Assembly: GCF_000149955.1 (NCBI RefSeq)
Contig: NC_030992.1
Span: 4,108,850-4,172,849, forward strand
Reading direction: 5' to 3'
DNA length: 64,000 nucleotides
Source of the DNA: Fusarium oxysporum f. sp. lycopersici 4287
Lineage: Eukaryota > Ascomycota > Sordariomycetes > Hypocreales > Nectriaceae
In this document: positions 56,152-64,000 of the stretch, piece by piece
Layout: each line of letters starts with the position of its first letter
Position numbering within the stretch: the stretch's first letter is position 1
The notes under the pieces: model-generated
Database searches by the model: none
What the model was told of the DNA's origin: nothing
Seen by the model: only the letters and a program-made list of their open reading frames with translations
Made by a program: the position numbers and the translations under genes

Positions 56152-56651
56152 CTTGAGAGGTGATGGTTGAGGGACAGCCAGGCGTAATGAGTGAGTAGGT
56201 TTAGTGAGAGTGTTGGCTTGGAGTTCGTGATGAATGAGTGAGAGTGACAATGTTGTTGCTTTTATTGATCTAGAAATGTCATCAATTGATATCGACCCAT
56301 TCTCAAGTCAACGGAAGAGCTCAACCCGGCCCACAGCGATTAAAGATACCCGAAACAAGTCACCTATGATTGGATGATGAAGCTGCTTAGTGGAGCACAA
56401 TTAGTCTTCCCATACGAATACGGACCCGACACAAACATCAAAATAACATGGACACATCTCACTATAAACCTACACTAACAATCTGATAATATTGTCAACC
56501 TCGGAAGCCGAGGAAGCCTTGAGCATTTTAGCCGCTAAAAACACCCCCAAAAAACAGTGGATCAATTTCATGCCTTAAAAAATTGCCGAACCCAATCAAA
56601 ACATTCCATTTGCAATTGACTTTCTACCGTACCATTTGCTCCCCCACGACT
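56152..56651. other. Intergenic: ERG24 promoter and homogentisate dioxygenase 3' flank
   Basis: 500 bp, no gene. Contains the ERG24 5' leader and A-rich sequence around 56530-56585. Confidence 0.55.
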
Positions 56652-58277
56652 TTACAGGGTCTTCTTCCCCAAGATCTCATTAATCTCATCAAGGTGCTCG
56701 GAGAAGTTATCAACCAAGTTATCCCACATCTTGGGCTCGTGCTCGTGCTTCTTATCGCTGTTCCACGCCCAGTCGGTGATGGTCAGTTGTCTGCAGCTCT
56801 CAAACATGAATGCCACTGCGCCTTTGGAGATTTGCATCTGCGGCGGGGGTTGAGCTGACGCTGCCTTGAATTCCTACGTTCTATTAGCACATGATCGTGA
56901 TAATGGGTGATGACCAGGGACTTACTTCGTAGGCTACACCGTGAGGAACCCAGCCGCACTCAAACGAAACACCACCAGGCTGAAACTCATCAGATCGTCC
57001 CGCATACTCTCCATAAATAAGCCCCATCAGCTCAGAAGCTGCATTGCGATGATAATAAGGTGGTCGGTACGTATGCGACGCGACATCCCAGCGGGGAGAA
57101 AAGATGAGAAAGTCCGCCAACGGAGCATTCGCATCTCGTGAAGCCGCCGTCAAAACGCAAAAGATCGACGGATCAATGTGATCAACAGAGATAGATCCGA
57201 CATTGACAAACTTGGTAAGATCATACTTGTAAGGCGCATAGTTACCATGCCAAGCGACAACGTCAAAGGGGCAGTGGTTCTGCGTGCTCTTAAAGAAGCG
57301 CCCGCCAAGCTTATACACGATCTCCCACGGATCATCACGCGTAACCGTGTAGTTCGCCTTGGGGTACAAAAAGTCTCTCGCGTTAGCAAGACCATTTGAT
57401 CCAAGAGGTCCCAGCTCAGGAAGTTCAAAGTGCGAGCCCCAGACCTCAAGGATATAACCCCTAGTCGGACCCTCAACAGCGACCTTGAAGCGTTGACCGC
57501 GCTGGATGACGCAGATCTCGCCGGGCTGGACGTAAAGATTGCCGAATTCAGTTTGGATGTCGAGATTGCCTTGTTGCGCGATGATGAGAAAGTCTCCGTC
57601 TGAGTTCACAAACGCGCGCTTCTCCATGCTCTTTGTGGCAGAGAAGATGTGTGTTGCGAGACCTTCGCGGAGGGTAGGGTCGCCTGGAGTTTGTCAGAGG
57701 TGGTGGGTGAGGGGGAGGGGTGGGGGTAGTACCTGAGCCGGCAATTGTGCGGAGGCCAGAGATGAAGTCGGTGCCTTCGGAAATGTCGAAGGGGAGCTTG
57801 GGGGGTTAGTTGATGGTGATGAAGAGTTGGGATGTTGGTTTACTTACCCAGGCTAACTGTGTTGGTGAGATTCTGACTGCAGGGTTAAGAGGCAGAAAGC
57901 AGCTCTCCGTCCCTTCAACCTTGGGCATATCCGTCTACCCAAGTCAACAACAGTAATTGCTCAAAGGCGTCGACACTTACAAATCCCTGGTGAGCAACAG
58001 CAGGTCTCGCTCGGTACAGCCACGAATTCTTATTAGCCTGCCGAGAAGCACCAAACGACGTCGTCATCTGTTCAGCATACAGCCCGAACCTAACACATCT
58101 GGGACTATTCTGTCCCTGCGGAATAGTTCCAGGAATAGCCTCTGATTCATGATGGTTATTGAAACCAGAGAGGTACGCATACGGATCATTCTTTCGAAGC
58201 GCAAAGGAGGGAATACTTCCATCCTTCTGGGTCTCAGCCCAGTGAAAGATGTTTTGATAATCCTCTGATGGCGCCAT
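56652..58277 (-). CDS. hmgA: Homogentisate 1,2-dioxygenase
   Basis: Five exons: 58277-57981, 57934-57848, 57796-57733, 57683-56926 and 56873-56652; introns of 46-52 nt; 475 residues. Iron ligands fit the known enzyme exactly in spacing: H361 and E367 in YHRNAASELMG, H397 in GWVPHGVAYE. AYLSGFNNHHESEAIPG and RAFVNSDGDFLIIAQQG are also typical. It opens the ring of homogentisate to maleylacetoacetate in phenylalanine/tyrosine breakdown; its loss causes brown pyomelanin in fungi. The partner genes (fumarylacetoacetase, maleylacetoacetate isomerase), often clustered in Aspergillus, are not beside it here. TTTATATAAAT at about 58339-58349 is a likely TATA box. Confidence 0.97.
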
Positions 58278-58584
58278 GATGAAGAGATACTAAGAAAAGT
58301 GAAGCAAGATCCGGGAATGGCGGGAAACGGTTGAGCTTGTTTTTATATAAATCACTTGATAAGGTGCATTCACCCCGCTCCTTGGCTACCCCATCGGCGG
58401 CAGTTGGCCCGAGGCTAGTGTTAGGTTCAAAGCCAGGAAATAGTGGGAATTTGGGATCCACGATCTACGTAATCTATGCTTACCATTCGATCAGTCAGAC
58501 GGAACCAAGGGAACTTTATGGTTGCAAGTGGAGACGTCGGATATAGAGCTCAAGTTTGAGGGTGTACCGGAAATACAGAATATT
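58278..58584. other. Homogentisate dioxygenase promoter region
   Basis: About 300 bp with a TATA-like element near 58340; no gene. Confidence 0.5.
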
Positions 58585-58985
58585 GATACATCACTTTCAT
58601 AGGATGAATAGGATGGCTTTAATAATAATTTGCGTTGTTTTGATGTCAGCTGACGCCCAGCCACACTTGTACATCAAGTGACTGCTTCTAGTCGGAAGCA
58701 TACCGCCGATGCAGGTCATTGTAAACCTCACTCAACGACTGTTCACTCGCCTCCAGGATCCACGACCGGGATTACAGGATGTTAATACATCACTTTCAGA
58801 GGACGGCTTTAATAATAGTGTCTGTTATTTGAGTGCCAGATGACTGTAGATCCCTTCTCCATGCACAAAGAGGCTTTATCTGAAGTCGCTGTAGTTATCA
58901 TTGTATTGCCCAGTCAGAAAATCATAATCCATACTCAACGACATCTCACTCGCCTCCAGGATCCAATACCCAGCACCGGGACTCT
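58585..58985. repeat. Imperfect tandem duplication of a gene 3' end (two copies, about 200 bp each)
   Basis: ATACATCACTTTCA (58586 and 58785), GGCTTTAATAATA (58615 and 58805), ACTCAACGAC (58730 and 58933) and CACTCGCCTCCAGGATCCA (58744 and 58947) recur in the same order with offsets of 190-203 bp. Copy B holds the last coding part and stop of the gene at 58876-60224; copy A, more degraded, lies just downstream of it. So the 3' end of the gene and its flank were duplicated and have since diverged. Confidence 0.75.
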
Positions 58986-60224
58986 GCAAGTGATACGGAG
59001 GCTTCGGATAGCTGTCTACATAAGGTAGCTGTATGACATCAAACCCGCCCTCATGCGCATCTTTGTCCTCCTCGGCATTGCCGAGCGTACGCCATAACTG
59101 GCTGTAGGTGATCTGTTTGCCTGTAGTTGCGCTTCGCATCTGACCCCAGGACATGCGCGAAAACCACTCCATGGGGATGGCGAAAGCGCACTCTTTGATT
59201 GTTCTCGCAAGGGTGTCGAATAACGCGATCAGTTCATCTGGATCTGGATCGCGGGTATCCACGCCGCTCCATTCCATTGAGATGTAGAGGCGCTTGAGGT
59301 TTGGGAACCGGGGAGAATGGGGGTCAGGAAGAATGAGGTTGGTTATATCCTCGAGGACATTATCTTTGGTAATGGGGGCTTGGATCTCGAGGGAGGTGAT
59401 CTTGGTGAGATGGTCGTGGGTTATGAGCGATGGGAGTTCAGTGATTGTTGCTTCGCTGGAGAGGATGATGGTATTTGTAGAGTATAGAACATCAATAGTC
59501 TCGGCGTAGCTGTCACACTGTTAGTGAAGCTCATTGATAGATAGAGAATGCTGGCATACTTTTGCCGACAGGACTGCAACCAGCCCATGATGCCGATACT
59601 TTCAGGCGGTGGCTTCGGGACATTGATAGGATCACAGCAGCGGTCAATCCAGGGACCTGGGTTGAGGCCACCGCGCGTCATGGGTCCCAGCTCTGGATCA
59701 TGCTTTCGAGCGCAGATGCATCCATTCCATGACCAGAGTTTTCTCTGTGGATCCCCTAGGCCAGGATCGTCTGGTTCATCCAGTTCAAGGGAGTATGGAT
59801 CGTCTGGGTTACTAACAGAAGGATCAAAAGCTAGATGCATATGAAGACGTCTATCTCCAAACGCCAGCCGAAGGATATCGCGTCTTAGGTTAGCGGGGAC
59901 CTTGAACCAGAGAGATTGTTGAAAGGCTGCAGCCGGTCGCTGCAGACTCTTATCGTCATCATAATCACTGAAGCCCGGCGGTGTAAGTGCACGAGGCCGT
60001 GTAGACGGTAGCTTTGGGATCAAATGTCTACAGTCTCGCCAGTCGCGATCAGGTCCAAAGTCTGGTGAATGAGCTGGACCAGGAGCTGCTCAAATATTAG
60101 CATACGCCGCAAATACGCAAGTAATAGGGGGAATACATTGTGAGCCTGGTGAGTAGCCTCCACTGAAGGAAAAGTCTGGTGATGGGAAATCGACAGGTGA
60201 CGGTATTGGACTTGAAGGCGCCAT
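58876..60224 (-). CDS. Conserved hypothetical fungal protein (DUF7730-like)
   Basis: Three exons: 60224-60137, 60088-59560 and 59509-58876; introns of 48 and 50 nt; 416 residues. The first acceptor has a tandem GAG/CAG choice that changes one residue. Proline-rich start (SSPIPSPVDFPSPDFSFSGG), then FKVPANLRRDILRLAFGDRR, WLQSCRQ..YAETIDVLYSTN, where the RxxYxExIxxLYxxN pattern matches a very large family of fungal proteins of unknown role. No signal peptide or membrane segment. Its 3' end lies in a tandem duplication. Intact as modelled. Confidence 0.8.
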
Positions 60225-60660
60225 GTTTAGGTGAGATGTTAGAGGCTGAATGAGAGCCTCAGGTATGCGAATGAGATTAATTGGCTTGCGGTCACGTGAA
60301 GGACAACGATCATTCTTTCAGATTCCATCACAACAAGAGGGAGAATCCACCTGATTATCGTGCGAAGAGTTGAATTAGTTAATTTGCATAAGATTACTTT
60401 ATCCTGTTATGCTGATTTCTTATGTTTTCTGTTGGCCATCTAATCTACCTCAAGGTAGGGTATGTACCTCAAACAGCTAGCGCAACGCGATCGGGTTGAT
60501 GGTTATCCTCTGTTGTGCACTGCGAATTACTCAACAGGTTCTACAAAATAAATACATTCAAAAAGTGACAAATGTTGAACTTCCAAGAGTTCATGTTATC
60601 TTGCATTACTATTTACGCGATACATCATATTCTCCAATTTGTCTCAACACGTGACAATGA
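60225..60660. other. Intergenic, no gene recognised
   Basis: About 435 bp between the promoter of the hypothetical gene and the 3' end of the peptidase-like gene. Confidence 0.55.
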
Positions 60661-62047
60661 TTAAGGCTTCAGCCCCAACTTGTTCTTGAGGCGGGTAAAG
60701 TCTTCAGCAACACCGTTCTTGGACCAGTCAAATTGATCCAGGTACCTAAAAAAATCTCCATTAGAAACGGGAATGATTGTCACATCGGGTGATTGACTTA
60801 CATCATGAAGGAAAAGAGTGCCAACGAGTCAGCGTTCTTGGTGGCCAGCTTAGGACCAGACCACTGGCTTGTGTTGCCATTCTTGTCCTTATAAGTGCGC
60901 GCCAAGTTCATGATCCAACGAAGGCCGTCTAGAAATGATTAGTATGATTCTCCCAGTCATCTTCGGTTAGCTTACAAGCTCCCTGCTTTCTTTGCTGCTT
61001 CTGAGCAAGTTCTTGGTCCGAAGGAGGACGGGTGTAGTATTCGACCTGGTTGTTCTTGTCCTTGTATCTCAAGTAACCCTTCTCGTTAACGGCGACCTGA
61101 TCCTGGATGACTACACAAAGTTAGGCTAGGCAGAAGATAGAATATGTCGCGTAACTCACTGTGTTTCAGGTTGTTGCCCTGAACACCACCGAACCAATGC
61201 ATGAGCTCGTGGTAAAGCTGAGTGGGGTTAGACACCCAGTTCGTCATGATATGATCACCCTGCGCAGCAGAAGTCTTATACTGTCGAGGCGTAATGCGCG
61301 CCTTTCCAGCATCAGACGTCATCTTGGGACAGATAATCAAGAGATCATCTCTCGACGAGATAAGAGCCTCTCGGTTTCCAATGCAGTGTCCAACAGAAGC
61401 TGCCTTGGTCTTCCTAAAGTCCCAACGGTTGGCGTGATAAAAGGCACCTGCGATTGTACCGCCGTTCTGGATGTAGCCGCTTACAGCTGGCTGGTCTCTG
61501 ACCTTGCCTACACCAGGCTCGGGCTCGTCATCGACGTCGTACCACTTAAAGACAGCGTCGCCGCAGACAATCATGGGCTTGGCGTTGGGTTTCTGGGAGA
61601 GAATTGGGCTGAAGCCTTTGGCGGGGTTGTTCTGAGATGAGGGCAGAGTGTTGGCCGTCTTCGCGTAGATGTCTTCTCAATGTCAGCAAATTGCATTATT
61701 TAAGAAGAGTTCAACAAACCTCTCAAATCCTCAATGTACTTCTGCGTCTCAGCATTATGACCCTTGTAGTTAGGCATGAGGCCAAAGATGCTATTAGCAG
61801 CCGACGAGATTCTCGCCCACTTGACAGCACCGTCGGGATCAGAGTTTCGGTCCGGCATCTTTGCAAGAAGAAACTCAAGACTGGTTCTAGCAGCATCAGC
61901 AAGATCAATTGACTGCGTCAGAGCATCCTTGATGTCGTTCTCAAAGCCATTGCAGCTGGGGTCAATCTCCCAAGGATCCAGCGATGCATCGACAGCGAGT
62001 GCAGAGCTGGAAAGGCCAGCGGCCAGCAGAAAGCTGGATAATCGCAT
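60661..62047 (-). CDS. Secreted HExxH metallopeptidase-like protein
   Basis: Five exons: 62047-61720, 61672-61160, 61110-60976, 60928-60802 and 60745-60661; introns of 47-56 nt; 395 residues. A signal peptide (MRLSSFLLAAGLSSSALA) starts the protein. The zinc motif is LYHELMHW (H264, E265, H268), and FYHANRWDFRK, GHCIGNREALISSRDDLLI and YTRPPSDQELAQ surround it. The gluzincin/aspzincin third ligand is not obvious. It resembles the fungal 'putative peptidase' group near the M35-type enzymes rather than any well-studied protease. Likely secreted; substrate unknown. Intact. Confidence 0.85.
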
Positions 62048-63325
62048 GATGGGCGAAAAGAATTACGATACTGTAAAGAGTGACTGTGTAAACGAGTGGC
62101 TGCGTCCGGGAAGAACGCGAAAGGGAGCGAATGACTGAGAGACGGACAAGCAAAGACGAATGGAGTTTGATAATGTATGTATGTATATTACATTTTAATG
62201 AAATGGTAGAGTGTCTCATCCTTGAATGTTTATCTCGATCCATGTAGCCCCTGCAGTAAATTGGCATAAGCTGAGCATCCACTATCCAAGATGACACCCC
62301 CACAAATCAGCCCTGGGGGTTTCATCCTTTGATCCTACGCTGATTGACGAGTCTCAGAGGCATCACTAAAAAAGAACAGACCATTGAGTATCGGCCAGAC
62401 CGGATAATGAGTTGATGCAGCCTCAGCCTCGATTGTCTCCTTGAATTTGCTATGAAACTCTACAGTAGTATTGTTGATGAACCAACTATCGGTGGACGGA
62501 GAATAAGACTCCCCACATTCCGTGCCGATGTGCATTTCGCTTATTGCCGATCCTTGGGCTGTGCCTCACAAGGCAATTGTCGGCAGATATTTTCGCATAT
62601 TAAGAGATGAGAGAAATTCATCGTGTTTTTAGACTACGCCACTGTGAACGAAGGATTTACGGTTATCTGACACCATCTAGATAGCTAGAAAATGACAGAA
62701 ATCAGTCCGATTGTGAAGAGAGTCTAAAAGGTTGCGCAAGACAAGGGGGGTTATAGGCGTCGCCATTCATGATAGACGAATCACTTGAATAAAAGAGATT
62801 GACTGGGTAGGAAGTGATGGGCAAAGGATTGCGCTCTCCGAGGGATTGACATTAGCGCTCCATATCACCATCTCCATAATAGCAAAGCCGTACAACATCC
62901 AATAAGCATAACATAACTCCGAGATAAAATACTCAATGCAACAGTAATGTCGATGATCAGCTCTGCCTTACCAGGTTTCAAATCCAACTCAATTTCACCG
63001 AGTCCTTCCCGTTACATTCTCATCATGCACGGTCCAAATCTCCCAACAAGGCTGAGCATCAGCAGCTCCACAACGTTTCACGTAAGTTAATTAAGCTGAC
63101 GTGCTTCAAGGGTCAATAGATTAAGCTCCACTGCCATCTTTTGCAGCCGTGACGGGTATATTCTCACGGTATGTTTGTTCCATGAAAAGGCAACCCAGCG
63201 CCTCCCCTCCAACATTGGTCCTTTGTTTTACGGACACTCTTTCATTCGTTTGTCTTGGACTGTACTCCTTCATTCGTTTATGCTAGTATAGTCGTTCACT
63301 CTTTTATTTTCACGTTCGTTACATA
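62048..63325. other. Intergenic, 1.28 kb, no gene recognised
   Basis: The 66-codon frame at 62335-62535 (minus) has a protein-like look but no known family or signal. The ATGTATGTATGTAT run near 62173 is a short repeat in the peptidase 5' flank. Confidence 0.5.
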
Positions 63326-64000
63326 ATGCAGCAGCCTTGGAAGTTGCGCGCTCTTGCGCTATGTCTTGCGACTTCGTTGTCGGGCGTTTCTGGGCAGGAG
63401 TTTTCTACAACAACGGGTACTGAGACTTCGACGGACCTGGGTTTCGTTGCGCCTTCAACTCAGGTTGCTCTTCCTGAGACGACCTCTTCAGAGCCTTTCA
63501 TCGATCAGGCTCCCTCTTCTGCTGCCTCTGAAGCGCAAGTGGAGATTCCTACTACTTCTGCCGATGAGGAGACAACTCAGATCAATGTTGCTCCTGCTTC
63601 AACTGAAGAGACTAGCCAGGTTGTAGAGCCTACAACAAACGTTGCTCCACCAGCTGGAACAACAGAATCTGCTGGTGCTGGTGTTGAGACATCTTCTCAG
63701 CCGGAGCAGTTGCCTGATACTGCCACCACCGACAACAACAACCCCGTTAACACTGCTACTGGCCATCCCGTGTTTCCCAACCCAAACACTCAAGAGACTG
63801 AGCCTGGTACCCAGTCCACTGACGCTGCTCCTGTGGACCAGACCTCAACTGAGCTTGCTGGTACTCTTTCTGAGGCTACTACCGGCGCCGCTACTGACGC
63901 TGTTACTGATATCCAACCTCCTGTTGTCTCTACCGAGTCAACTGAGGCTGCCGAGCCTACCACTCAGGTCCCAGCCCCCAAGGTCACCACTGAGACCTCC
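63326..64000 (+). CDS. Ser/Thr/Pro-rich secreted (mucin-like) protein, partial
   Basis: The frame starts at the ATG at 63326 and is open to the window's edge (225 codons seen). A signal peptide (MQQPWKLRALALCLATSLSG, cut near VSGQ) is followed by continuous Thr/Ser/Glu/Pro/Ala-rich sequence (for example STTTGTETSTDLG, PTTSADEETTQIN), the composition of heavily O-glycosylated wall or GPI-anchored proteins. No folded domain is seen in the part present. Codon use is CT-rich, suggesting strong expression. Function unknown; the missing C-terminus will decide whether it is GPI-anchored. Confidence 0.8.
   Translation, partial: MQQPWKLRALALCLATSLSGVSGQEFSTTTGTETSTDLGFVAPSTQVALPETTSSEPFIDQAPSSAASEAQVEIPTTSADEETTQINVAPASTEETSQVVEPTTNVAPPAGTTESAGAGVETSSQPEQLPDTATTDNNNPVNTATGHPVFPNPNTQETEPGTQSTDAAPVDQTSTELAGTLSEATTGAATDAVTDIQPPVVSTESTEAAEPTTQVPAPKVTTETS

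Noticed and set aside
62335..62535. 66-codon minus-strand frame
   Set aside because: Short and isolated, no known family; kept only as a note.
1..64000. tRNA, rRNA or CRISPR features
   Set aside because: No cloverleaf with proper B-box, no rRNA-like sequence and no spaced direct repeats of CRISPR type were seen on reading both strands; a covariance-model search would settle tRNAs.

Overview
The window is nuclear DNA of a filamentous ascomycete, most likely a Sordariomycete and quite possibly a Fusarium. The evidence is short introns (45-60 nt, GTAAGT-like donors, CTAAC/CTAAT branch sites), HET-domain genes, a purine-phosphorylase/NACHT/ankyrin receptor relic, a fungal Helitron, a Bys1-like secreted protein, PTH11-like receptors and a C-14 sterol reductase. 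The genus is an inference from gene families, not a proven assignment. Exon structures were built by hand from splice signals and reading-frame continuity; each multi-exon model given as intact closes exactly in frame.

Left part (1-24 kb) looks like accessory DNA. It holds a HET-domain gene, a decayed Helitron (about 2.9-8.7 kb) between two very A+T-rich blocks, a 100-bp GATC ladder, a small histidine-phosphatase-like gene and an assembly gap (11630-12065). Next come an MFS exporter, a frameshifted methyltransferase, a second HET gene, a BAHD-type acyltransferase, a 5'-truncated cytochrome P450 pseudogene, and a NOD-like receptor pseudogene (phosphorylase-NACHT-ankyrin) that starts where the P450 stops. 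MFS, methyltransferase, acyltransferase and P450 together resemble the tailoring part of a broken secondary-metabolite cluster. The HET genes and NLR relic are typical of fungal allorecognition regions.

Middle part (24-46.5 kb) is mostly intact metabolic and secreted-enzyme genes: an MDR oxidoreductase, an aldehyde dehydrogenase, a GDSL esterase, a purple acid phosphatase with a GPI-like tail, a UDP-glucuronate-decarboxylase-like SDR, a GH18 chitinase with a cysteine-rich chitin-binding-like insert, a DUF1479 pseudogene, a Bys1-like secreted protein and two rhodopsin-like seven-helix membrane proteins, one carrying two single-base lesions.

Right part (46.5-64 kb) has a lysine/glutamate-rich secreted repeat protein, a glutathione S-transferase and aldehyde dehydrogenase in tandem, a small cysteine-rich secreted protein whose start codon reads ATA, and a multiply broken gene of unnamed family. 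It also has ERG24, homogentisate 1,2-dioxygenase (tyrosine/phenylalanine catabolism), a hypothetical fungal protein with a duplicated 3' end, a secreted HExxH metallopeptidase-like protein and the start of a Ser/Thr-rich secreted protein that leaves the window. I found no tRNA, rRNA or CRISPR array.
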